From Siderastrea siderea (taxonomy: Eukaryota; Cnidaria; Anthozoa; Scleractinia; Rhizangiidae): a DNA stretch of 64,000 nucleotides. Positions 38,201 to 50,681 of the stretch are shown one piece after another. The stretch's first letter is position 1. Each line of letters begins with the position of its first letter. The stretch spans positions 36,006,601 through 36,070,600 of the forward strand of contig OZ034969.1 of NCBI GenBank assembly GCA_964030785.1. The letters run 5' to 3'. A model generated the notes under the pieces. It was not told the origin of the DNA. It ran no database searches and saw nothing but the letters and a program-made list of their open reading frames with translations. The position numbers and the translations under genes are program-made.

Positions 38201-41200
38201 GAGTGACCTTTGGTTTGCCAGTAGGTAGTCGTGGGTGTAGTATCCGTAGGAAGAACTAAACACAACACATGTTTAATCAACATGGCCGTTCGTGAAAGCA
38301 CGAGGTCCCAGCATGCATTGCAAAGAGCAAGCATAACAGTTACAAATATGGGCATAACCGTACACCTCCCTTCCTAGTACAATCAAGTGAACTGATTAAC
38401 AAAGACACAGGTAATTGCATGTCTGCAAACATTGTTCTTTCCTTAAGCCTTGAACTAAGGGTAACTTGAACTGTAACAGTTTTACTATCAAATGTTCAAA
38501 TGTGCATAGCACAGTCTCTGAAAGGCATAAATGTAATAGCAGTCTCTTAAACTACTCTAACAGAGTCCAACATAAGTTTAGAGATCCAATCGATCAGGCG
38601 GCTTAACAATTCTCCCTGAACGTGTTTGCAATGGAACTGTTTGACTGCGAACAGGCTGCATTGGAGCTTCAGTTATGGTATCCGGGTGCTGAGATGGTAA
38701 GGGAGCTGTTTGACTGCCGGCAGGCTGCATGGGAGCTTCAGCTATAGTACCTGGAAGCTGAGGTGGACCGGTCTTTTCTTCTGTCTCCAGAAAGGCATGG
38801 TAATTGGCAGTACCAGTGGAAGTGGCTTGCTTGTCTGCCTTTGAAGGGGACTGCAACTCTACTTTGACAAGAGCAGATCTGTTTCGTCGTATTGTGCCCT
38901 TCTCTGTTTCTATGAGAAAGGAGCGAGGATGCTGAGTGCGCCCCTCTATCTTCCCTATGCGGTTTTGGTCTCTGATCCATACTGAATCACCAGCTGTGAC
39001 AGCTGGAAGTTCCTTCGCTCGGTGTCGTTGGTTAAAGCTTTTCCTTTGGTTGAATCTGTAGGTCTCTTCTTTCTTCACAACTTCTTCGCGTTCTCTCCTC
39101 AAATCTCTGGGTGTCAATGTCTTTTCGAGCACAGGGAGCTGAGTCCGGAGTCTTCGTCCCATAAGTAATTCACTTGGTGAGAGACCAGTTTGCAGGGGAG
39201 TAGATCGGTAGGTGAGGAGTGCGAGATAGGGGTCATCATTCTTCTTTAACAGTCCTTTCACAGTTCTTACAGCCCTTTCAACTTCTCCGTTGGCTCGAGG
39301 ATATCTGGGGGAGCAAGTCGTGTGGACAAACCCATAACTGGCCGCAAACTCTTGGAAAGATACTGCACTAAAACAGGGCCCATTGTCGGAAATCACAATG
39401 TCTGGGATGCCATGGGTTGCGAATAGCTCCTTGGAAGCTGCAATCACACTCTTTGCGGTTTGTGTTGTGAGGCGCTTGATTTCAACCCATCTGGAATAGT
39501 AATCAACAGTGATGAGGTATGTTCGTCCCCCATCCTCGAACAAATCCATGCTAATTCTCTCCCAAGGGCGACTGGGAAAGGATGACGGCATCAAGGGCTC
39601 CTTGGGTTCTGGAAGTTCCTTTGAACATGTGAAGCATGCTTTGACCATGTCTTCGATGGCTGCAGAAAGCCCTGGCCACCAAACTGACATTCTGGCTCTA
39701 GCTCGGCATTTGCTAATGCCAAGGTGACCACGATGGATGCAGTCTAGTACTTCTAATCTTAGTGCTGGCGGGATTACGATGCATTCGTCATAGAGGAGAA
39801 GATCGTCAACGACTGCTAAGTGAGCTCTGCTCTCCCAGTAAGGCCTGAGTAGGGGTTGATGGGGTATGTATACTGGCCAACCATCTTGGCAGTACCTTCT
39901 GACTTGCATGCATACTTCATCATTTCTCTGGGCTTCTATAATCTCTTGGAGGCGCTGAGCGGTTGCCGGAAGTTGGTTCACAGTGGAGCTAGCAAAGATT
40001 TCAACCTCCTCAATAAACTGTATGTCAGAGGTGTTTGGGGAGCTGGCTGGAGCACGTGACAGTGCGTCAGCTGAAATCTGACATTTACCAGGGACGTGTA
40101 CGACTTCAGGATTGTATCGCATCATTCGCAGACGGAAGCGCAATATTCTAGGGGGCATCTTGGACAAGTCAGTTGTTGTGAGGAGTGGAACAAGCGGCTT
40201 GTGATCTGTTTCCAGGGTAAACCTGAGTCCAAGTACATACTCTTCAAGGCGTTCGCATGCCCAGGTTGAGGCAAGCGCTTCCTTCTCGATGACTGCATAG
40301 TTCTTTTCAGCATCATTAAGGGACCTGGAGATGTAACAGATAGGATGGCGCTGTCCATTATCTTGGATTTGAAGGAGAACTGCTCCTAGTCCTGTTGATG
40401 ACGCATCTGCAGCAATGACTGTTGCACGGTTAGGGTCGTAATGCGCAAGGACTTCAGGTGAGGCAAGCTTCTCTTTGACTTGCTGTAATGCTGTCTGCTG
40501 AGCTTCACCCCAGTACCAAGCACTATCTTTGCGAAGGAGTTGGCGTAAGGGTGCATTGATGTCGGCTAAGCCAGGTACAAACTTGCCCAGTTGGTTAACC
40601 ATGCCCATGAACCTCTGTAGTTCTGTCACATTCTTGGGAGTTGGAAATTGGCCAATAGCATTTGTCTTCTCTGGATCTGCATGGACACCCTGGGCATCGA
40701 CAATGTGTCCTAGGAACTTGAGTCTTCCTTGAGAAAACTCACACTTTTGAATGTTCAGTGTTAGTCCAGCTTTTTGAAGCCGAAACAAAACTGCTCGGAC
40801 ACGTACGTCATGTTCAATCTGGTTCCTTCCATGGATAAGGATATCATCCATCCGGCATATGACTCCATCAAGGCCCTCCAAAATGTCTGACATAGTCCGC
40901 TGAAATATTTCCGGGGCTGAACTAATTCCAAAGGGTAAACGATTGAAGCAAAAGCGGCCAAATGGTGTGATAAAGGTGGTCAACAATTTTGACTCTTCAT
41001 CCAGAGGAATTTGCCAGAAACCACTATTAGCATCTAATTTGTGAACACTTTACTTTCGCCCAGCATCGCGAGGCTCTCATCAACAGAACCCATGGGATGA
41101 GTTTCGCGCTGTACTGCTTTGTTCAGTGGTGTCAGGTCTACACAGATACGTACACGCCCATTGGGTTTTGGGACCAGAACGATGCCAGAGCACCACTCTG

Positions 41201-44200
41201 TGGGAACAGTGACAGGAGAAATGACACCCTGTCGGAGCATAGAGTCGATTTCCTTCTTCACTTTAGGCAACAATGGGTGAGGAATTTTCCTTGGGGTGTA
41301 GAGGCGGACTGGCTTTACATCCGGGTTAAGCTTGATTTGATACTTGGTTTCCAATTTTCCCAGGCCGCTGAAAAGATGAGGAAATTCTCCAACGAAGTTC
41401 GCTGGTTGAGTGTTCACCTCTCCGATTCGGGCGATTAACCCGAGGGAGTATAGCTGATCTTTCAAAACATACACTGTTTCCGAAATCTGACGCCCTTCAT
41501 ATGTCAACGTGTCTTGAAAGGTGCCAACAACTGATAGAATGGTGCCTCCTGGACCCCTTAGAATCTGCTGGGATTTCTTTAGTTGGTTGTCTTTAAGCCA
41601 AGGCTCCTGATCACTGACAATGGATACAGCTGCTCCAGTATCCAACTTAAAATGTGTTTCGTGGCCATCAACCTTCACAACGGCGGTCCAGAAATCTGCG
41701 TCGCTGCTGTAGACTTCACCGAGGAAGGGAACTTCAACGTCTTCAAGGTCTGCTACTTCGTTGACAGATGAGCGCTTTGATGCCTGTTTTGTGGAGAGGC
41801 ACACAGCTTGGAAATGACCTCTTTTGTGACAGCTGTTACAAGTTACATCCTTTGCAGGGCATGATAGCCGCTTGTGTTGCTGTCCGCCACACCACATGCA
41901 TTTACGTTCGGGCTTTGACCGTACTCCGGGATTCGGTTTTGAATCTCGCTTGTGCTTTTCCACTAAATCCACACGTGTGGGTTCGGTAGCCGTTTCAGAG
42001 ATGACGTTCCCGCGGATGAGATCCTTGTTTTGCTTTCGTGCCTCCGCCTGAAGACTCATCTGCACTGCCGTTTCGAGAGTTAAATCTGCTTTGGCTTGAA
42101 GTCGATCTGATAACGAGTCGTCAAGAACGCCTACAACAATTCGATCACGGATTAAGCCATCTTTTAGTGGGCCGTACTCGCAGTCTTCGGCAAGCCTGTA
42201 TAGTTCTTGAATGAATGTGTCCACTGACTCGCCTGCCAACTGGTGTCGCTGGTTAAAGAGGGCTCGTTGTACAATCAAATTGCGGCGAACATCAAAATAG
42301 CCGTTGAGGGCGGTGCGAACTTCGCTGTACGTAGCTTTGGTTTCGTCGAGGCGGAGGGTGGCTAGGATGTTGTCTGCACAATCTCCCATGGCATACAGTA
42401 AGGTACTCACTTGTTCGTATTCGGGCTTCTTTTTGAGGCCAGAGGCTATCCTGTAACGTTCGAAACGTCGGCTCCATCGAATCCAACATTCAGCTTGTTT
42501 TGGGCCGTTCGCGCCATCAAATCGTGTGGGAAGTGGAAGTTGACTCGGTTGCTGTGTTTGAGTTTGGTTTTGTCCTGCTGCCGGGAGCAATTCTTGATGT
42601 GTTCCTTCTTCTAAATCAGGCATTTTCAGGGTCCACAACCGCTGCCACCATGTAGTATCCGTAGGAAGAACTAAACACAACACATGTTTAATCAACATGG
42701 CCGCTCGTGAAAGCACGAGGTCCCAGCATGCATTGCAAAGAGCAAGCATAACAGTTACAAATATGGGCATAACCGTACAGTGGGCTTGCCCGCTTCTTGT
42801 GGATCTGTAGCACTTGACAATTATAATTTTTGATGTTAATGTACAGTTGCGGGCTCTAAGTTCTACTCTTTTCTGCCCCACTGGTGCTGGAGTAGTATGG
42901 TTACAAAATGTTTAAGGATAATAACAAAAAAATAGACTTAATAAATGGAGTGGGGACACAGTGGTGTAGTGGTTAGCACATTGGACTTCAGATCTGAAGG
43001 TCAGTTGGTTCGACGCCCAGTCCCTGCCATTTTGTTGTTTCCTTAGACAAGAAACTTTACCCCACATTCGTCTCTCTCCACCCAGGTGTATAAATGGGTA
43101 CCAGCGACATACTGCTTGGGGTAACCCAGCAATGGACTAGCATCCCATCCAGGGGAGAGTAGCATTGCTTCATGCTACAAAAGCTGGGATAAGCGCCGGC
43201 TGTGTGGGCCTGCTTGGCTTGTGTGTGTCACTTTACCTTACCTCATAAATGGAGAATGAGTAACAAAGAAAAATTAAGGCTGTTTTACCATGATTCAACC
43301 TCACTGATGCTTCGAGTGCTGTGATTATTAGTCTAGAACTGTATATGAAAGTCTCATAACATAGATAACATAGTTATTACATGTTTATGTTAAATAAATA
43401 TAAGTATAAATATATTATGGAAAAGAAAGAACCTCTTGAAAAAGGAAAACAAGAGTTTGACCCTTCGATGTTTTGTTTCTAAAATAAAATGAGAAGAAAA
43501 AGCAAAGCACCTTGCATAACTATTAAAAAAAATTGGCTAGATTTATTTACTTATTAAGGAAGGTTTTCAGTTCTAGATACAATTTTTGGCAAAAAATATC
43601 AATTGGCAAAAATGTCTTTGTTTCTGGCAATTCCGAAATAAAAGACAATGACGGTTTGCAGGTGCATATATTTAGTACAGCTGAATGGATCTTAAAGTGC
43701 TCTGCCAAATGGCTGAGATGGAATCAAATAAACATAAAATAAAAATCCTAAGTGGTTGACAGGCCAGGAAATGATTTTTTTTTCATTACTATCCAAAACT
43801 TTGTTCCAAAACTAGGCAAACATTTTCTCCATCTTAACAGACCTTTTTTTAATACATTTATAGCCTATAATTAGGCTTATTTGGGAAACAATAAATTTGG
43901 TCTTCAGAAGTAATGAATTTCATGATTTATAAATTCACAAACACATACATCATAGGAAGTTGATGCAAAAAACTGGCTTCAATTGGATTTTTCATAATTG
44001 GGCTCACTGCTATCGTATTTTTTTTTCATTACTATCCAAAACTTTGTTCCAAAAATAGGCAAACATTTTCTCCATCTTAACAGACCTTTTTTTAATACAT
44101 TATAGCCTATAATTAGGCTTATTTGGGAAACAATAAATTTGGTCTTCAGAAGTAATGAATTTCATCATTTATAAATTCACAAACACATACATCATAGGAA

Positions 44201-47200
44201 GTTGATGCAAAAAACTGGCTTCAATGGGATTTTTCATATGGGCTCACTGCTATCGTGGCAGATGAGGTCACCAAAACAACAGAAATAGTCTTTAAGATCT
44301 AAAGTTTTCTACAGGGCATTGTACTGTCTGAAAAGAAAAAATTAACAAAAACAAATCGAAAACAAAGTGAGACATAAAAAAACCTCCTGAAAGTATATGC
44401 CTGGATATATTTGTCTTGTATATAATGGGTAATGGAAAACCTTTTAGGTAATGTAAGTTATGCTTGGGTTAACTCTCCCTTGGGCAACTTGCATCCCATC
44501 CAGGGTTGAGGGGTAGGAATACTCCTAGTAATTTATAACTGTGTGGGTGTCATGTGACCCAAAAGCATTGGAGGGTAATAACGTTTTATGTGGGTAGGGG
44601 CAGGGTGTGGGGCTTTCCTTCAGGATTCCAACCCTTGCCCTCATGTACTGATTTTTAGCAGTTAAGTATAGTACCACCCCTTCCATATTACTACAATACA
44701 TGTAACAGTTCCACCCCTCTCTTATAACTCAAAGATGTTATAATAAACGAAAGACAGTTTTACTACCCCCAATATTTTTTTTTTTGAAAGCTTCTCAGTT
44801 TCTCACAAGCTAAAGCTTACTTCCATTTTTGTTGTTGTTACTTCTGCCACAATTTTGTAACCTTTTAAGGTTTGGATTAAGCTGCCACTTTATAGTGACC
44901 CTCTGAAATACTTAATATTTATAATTTTTCCTACCTTTTGCATATTGTGAGCAAAGAGTCACCTTTTAGGTAGAGCCTACCCTAATTGTTGTCTTCTATA
45001 TTTAAACGAAGTCCCTCCTTGTTGCCTTAACACTAATCTACAAGAAAAAGCAACAGCAACAGCAACAATTGCTACAAACCAGTACTCAATTTACCAATGT
45101 GCAAAGAAAATGCAACTTACTGTCAGTAACTGCTTTCATATCATAAATAGTGGGGGCGTGGTGGTGTAGTGGTTAGTGCGTTGGAGTTCAGGTCCGAAGG
45201 TCGGTAGTTCGACGCCCAGTCCCTGCCATCGTGTTGTTTCCTTAGTCAAGAAACTTTACCCTACTTTCGTCTCTCTCCACTCAGGTGTATAAATGGTTAC
45301 CGGTGACATACTGCTGGAGGTAACCCTGCAAAGGACTAGCATCCCATCCAGGGGGGAGTAGCAATACTCTTAGTTGCTTCATTCTTCAGAAACTGGGATA
45401 AGCTCTGGCCGTGTGGGCCTTCTTGGCTCGTGTACAACTTTACCTTTTTTTATATAGTAAAAACTCTATTAAGCCCCCTGGGAGCTTATATATTTCAAGT
45501 ACGTTTGAGCAGGGTGGGGGGGTGGGCCTTAATAGAGAGATGGGGCTAATTTATGTTAGCAAAATGCCATGAAGTTAGGTTCTCATGAGCAGAAGATGGT
45601 ATCTATTCTACATAAGGAACTATGAAGTTAGAGGTTTAATACAGTGGAAGATCAGGAACAAATTAGCATTCAAAATGCAGATAAACCTTACTTTGATCAA
45701 TGAAGTGTTATATTCATGATTGCCATAATGACAATTCTTTTAGAGTAGCACAAAAAGAGGGGGGGGGAGTTAATAATTTTCCTCCTCCAAAAAGGGGGAC
45801 ATGTTTGAGAGGGGGGAGGGCTTATTTAAGATGGGAGGGGGGCATAATGGAGAATTTATCATGGTTTTTCTTTTGTGCATTGTAGGAACATGTATTATGG
45901 CTGTTGCCAGAACCAATCATCAACCGTTTCTTTAAAGAAATGGACAACATTCAGCGAGCTCGTCGAGCTCTGAAAAACCCTTTGCAGAATGGTCATGTGG
46001 GAAAGGTGGCTTTCTTTATTTCTATGTCTCATGTCTTCAAACGTAGCAGAGAGGAAAAAGCACACATATTTTACTTCTTAACTGCCGACGTTGATCAAGT
46101 CGTAACCAGCGTAGAGGTGGAAGACCTTTGCAAAATTTTACTGGACAGCTATGTAACTGCATTAAAGAAGACCTCTGTTGGTGCACAATGGAAGCTGCAG
46201 ACAAGTGCAGAGGCAAATCACAGATTTGCCAAGAATGCAGTCAAGGATCTGTTAGGGAAGAAAACTGACCCCAGCTGTGTTGCACCTGAGGAGTTTCTTC
46301 CATGGTTTAATAAGTTTCCTCTGATAGAAAATTTGTTTCTTGCTGTGATGAGGGCTTGTTTTTTGGATGTAGAAAGTCTTGTGGAAGAGAAGCCTCATGG
46401 ATTGGAAGAAGGATGTGAGGAGACTGTTGCACATGTTCAGTATGATAGGTCAGTAAGAGCCCAAGGGCATGAAATTTTATTTATTTGCCATTAATGAATA
46501 CCCAATCATCAGTGTTTGACGTACAGTGTACATGTAAAGGTTAGTGGGTGAAGTGCTCCATTAACAGACTATCACGGGCCATACACTGAAAATTCATAGT
46601 GGAATTTATAAACTACGTGTAAGCTAATGCCATTCACTAATGCTCTGATAAATTAGTATCATTATCGTTTATATCTCTGATGAGGAGGGGTTTCCAGATA
46701 TGTCTAGGTATCTGACTTGTCACCCAAAAGAGTGGCTGTGTTGTTAGCCCATAAAAAAAACGTTTTTGCCTTGAAAACTGCATGGGCTGTACATTGTTCT
46801 GAAAAAGGGTACAGGCCATGCAGTTTTCAATGCTTATTAGTCTGGTGTAGTGAGCATTGGAAATGGGTTAAGGATTTTAAGCTCTAGGATAGACACTGAT
46901 CCTCTTCCAAAATTCTACATACCTGATTACTATGATAATTGTGTTTTTTCCAACACGATTGTATGTATAGGCCCGTTCATACACTCACCGTTGAACTAAT
47001 AAATTATGGGGTGTAGAAAACTAGTACCCCTTTAAGTGAAATTTAAAATATATGTATATACATTATCTTTCTTAAAATTGTTGTTTGTAGTTTTGTATTT
47101 CCAATTCATTGTGTTTAGGTAAATTGCTTATTTTGTGGACTTTTTATCGGAATCATTTCCCCATTTTGTCATCTCATTTTTTCCTCAGATCACACATTAT

Positions 47201-50200
47201 AGTACCATGCAAGTTTGAAGCTGACTTCAATACAATTGATCCACTTTTGGATATTCCATCCATTGTTCTTATAAACCACCATTTGCCGGCACCGCAGCGG
47301 CATCGATGGCGGTTGTTGTTCTCAACTCAAATTCATGGTGAGAGCTTCAGTGCATTCATCCACCAAATCACAAATCAAGGTCCTGTGATTATAGTGGTGA
47401 GAGACACCAGTGGACATGTTTTTGGAGGTTTTGCCTCGATGAGTTGGTCTGTCAAGTCTCATTTTGTGGGTATGTTTTTGTTTGTTGTAATAGTGGTTGT
47501 GCATGCATGCATGAGTTTTGTTCATCTGATCCAATCTAAACCAATTAATCCAGGCTTCGTCACTATTGTTGGATCTCACATGATCCAAGTTTTCTGAATT
47601 GGTTGTTTTTGCCCAGTAATTGCTGATGTCATGTGGAGTACACCTAAAATGAACACTTGCCATGTGCACAGGCGTTGTGATGATCTCCATGCAATATTAT
47701 TATAATTTTGAAGTTGAAAATAAGGGAAAAAAAAGATAAAGTTGAAAATAAATTGAGGTCCTCCATCCCTAACATTTCATTTAACTTTTCTTTTGCATTC
47801 CATGCGACCAACCATTCATTCGATCACTGATTTAATTACTCAGGAAATCCAAATGCTCGTACATATTGCGCAAGTTTACATGAATTTACTATATATTTTT
47901 AATAATTTATTACAAGGGGACAGCAGTTGTTTTCTGTTCAGCCTGAAGCCCACCATGGGAGTGTACCAGCCGACAGGTTACAACGACAACTACATGTATC
48001 TCAATATGGGCATGCAAACCATGCCTAATGGACTGGTAAGCAGTTGTGAATTATCAGTTGTCTTACTGTTGTTTCCCCGCTCCTTAGAAAGTAATAACGG
48101 CGGTTGCTTTGAAAGCTTCTGGGAGTATATTCAGTACAGCTACCCGTGTAGTGGCAGATTAGGCCGGGATACGTGCGTGGGCCCCAAGTGCCTGATGGCG
48201 CCACAAAAATGCAAGTTAGCCTTGAAAAACGGAAATCAAATGGGAAATCAAACGAAAACATGATCGGGGTGAAAGAGGGAAAACAGTGTAAAACCTATGC
48301 ATTTTTAATATCGTTTGTTTAGCTTTATTTAATTACGGTTAGGTAAAAACATCAGGCCTTTACAAATGATAAATTAAAAAACAATTAGCGTGCTACTGCA
48401 TGTCAATTTACAAGTAGTTATCGTCTTGGCTAAACACAAAGTATAAATTCTAACTAAAAACAATATAACTGCTAGAAATACTCTTTACTTAATTAATTAA
48501 CGAAAACAATACAAAAGGATGCCTGCTTTCCATGAATGCCATGTATTAACTTAGTTTATTCACAATTCTCAAAGAAACCACTGCAGCCGGATTTGAAGCT
48601 GGTGAAATTTTTTGCCTGCCGGAACTTGACGGGTAGGCTATTCCCACAGCACCGCTTCTCTGTAGCTGAAGCTGTTTTTTAGAAATTTGGTGCGGGGCTG
48701 TGGAATAGCTATCACCACGACCATTAAGAAATTTATACACAGCAAAAAGAACGGTGAGGTGATTAGTCTTCTCGGCAGTGGTGGTATGATAGTGCAGTAT
48801 TATAATCGGCAGGAACAAACCACAAGTGTGGCCGCTAGGAGCGCTGGGACAAGTTTACTCCAGGTTACATCGGCACACGATAGCGTGGAGAACGGGCCAT
48901 GGCTAAACGCTTGTTTTTTACCCACTAATGGGACTCTGTCGCCAATTTTTACGATTACTTTATAAAGCGAAAACTCTTATCGCGAATTGCTTAAAGTTAC
49001 TCTGCCTGAGTTTTCTGAAACTGTACTTAAGTGTGCTTGGATGCCGATGGCTAAGATGGGAATGGAGTGCAACTTGAAGACATCAGGCTGATGTTTTCAA
49101 GTTTTTCCCGTTGTTTCTTGGAAAAATCGCCAGAAACTGACTATGGTTTGTTCTTCCTTTGAGAAGAAAGAAAAAAATCTCTTTCTTCTTTTCTATTTTT
49201 CTTGATGTTCTAAGAGCATTTTAATTTGTGAACGATAAAAAGTATTAATTGGAATTTCAGCACTTTTTCATGCCAAAACCTAAAACATCCTCGTGTCATA
49301 GCCCCTTTGAAGAAGGAAGGCTTGAAAATTTCTAGGTGTTTGGGGCCCAGCAACTTAATTCACCTGAGGACACCAAGGCCTCCCAGTACACCCCTGTGTT
49401 AATATGTTTACCTCTCCGCTTTGGTGTTTGACAGGGTATGGGAGGACAGTTGAACTACTTTGGCTTCTGGTTGGATGATGACTTTGGTTCTGGGCACAGT
49501 CGAGGTCAGCCCTCCTGCACAACTTACGGAAGCCCGCCTCTGTCAGCTCAAGAGGAATTCAAGATTGACAAGCTTGAGGCTTGGGGTGTAGGTGTACCAC
49601 CAGAGAACGAGGTAAGGCTGGGTAACGGGCTGAACTACCTCAGTGGAGCAGTTGTAGACGTTATAGTATTAACGAATGGATGGACAAAGGAGACGATGAG
49701 GGATTAAGGAGGAGACGAATTGACAGATGAACGAGTAAATGAAAGAACAGGAATAAATGAAAGAACCGACCAACCAACGAAAGAGCAACGGACCATGGAA
49801 TGCACGGACAGACAGACAGATGGACTAACGCATGAAACGTTATATATGCTCGAATGGTACAGCCAGTACAACGTTGAAATGTATTTTCTTTGCCCTGTAT
49901 AACTCATACGAGACTGAAGGTGGGGGAAAGCAAAGGGTACATAAGTGTGCTTGATTGGAACGTCTAATCGACCGTAATTAAGTTATTACAATTAAAGGGG
50001 CGCTGGACGGAGATAATCCACGTCACCCTGGATCACCACCCGGGTGGATCATCTCCGAAAGGGGAGGTTAACGGAGCAATTATTCCCAAACGAGAGAGGA
50101 GGGGGCGCCTACCACCCCGCCATTGCTTTCTTCATTGCCTCCCCTCGTCGAGGTCGCGCGGTTGGTCAATTTTACCTCGTTCACTTACGGGAAGATAAGT

Positions 50201-50643
50201 TCGTTGCCTCTACTGCTACGAGTTTTTATGGTATATCGGTATTACATCGTGAAAACAATCATGTCTGGGTGATTCGCAAAAGGTGTTTTTGAATCGACGA
50301 GCCAGCGTGAGAACATTCTGTGTTAAGTACGGTTAAGTATTGAAATTATCCTTAATCAATTTTGTCCAATCAAATCAATCAATAAACTGATTGGCACAAA
50401 ATTATTTCTGACCGATCATGATCTTTACTTCTGCGAGGGGAACGTGAAAAACCATGGAAACAATTGCGTGGCAGCAGGCCCTACCGTTTACCTTCCCTGT
50501 TTCCGCGCTCGCATCGCGCGCTAGCTAATTTCCCCACTCCCTTTTTAGCGCCTGCTACGCAAGCTAAAGTAATGGAAGTGTAATTTTTCTCCCGTCCCAT
50601 CTCCCACTGTTTTCAATACAGTTTACGAAGGGCTAAAAAAATT

Positions 50644-50681
<38 letters not shown>

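Larger units (their letters stand above)
38236..42779 (-). mobile_element. Gypsy-type LTR retrotransposon, 4544 bp, antisense in MEAK7 intron 1
   Basis: Two 129-bp LTRs (38236-38364 and 42651-42779) with TG...CA ends differ at one base by eye. A 5-bp target duplication flanks them. On the element's strand a primer-binding site beginning TGGTGGCAGCGG follows the 5-prime LTR directly. A polypurine tract AGGAAGGGAGG precedes the 3-prime LTR (38365-38375). Gene order gag-protease-RT-RNaseH-integrase defines the Ty3/Gypsy (Metaviridae) type. The LTRs are unusually short. One-base LTR divergence suggests a recent insertion. Confidence 0.92.

Noticed and set aside
42962..43017. Functional tRNA gene
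   Set aside because: A and B boxes belong to a SINE with a 294-bp body and target duplication; the tRNA-like part has no complete cloverleaf that I can draw.
46449..46457. Alternative donor GTAAGA for MEAK7 exon 2 at 46453
   Set aside because: It would place exon 3 out of frame with an early stop; GTCAGT at 46449 keeps phase 2 and the TLDc frame.
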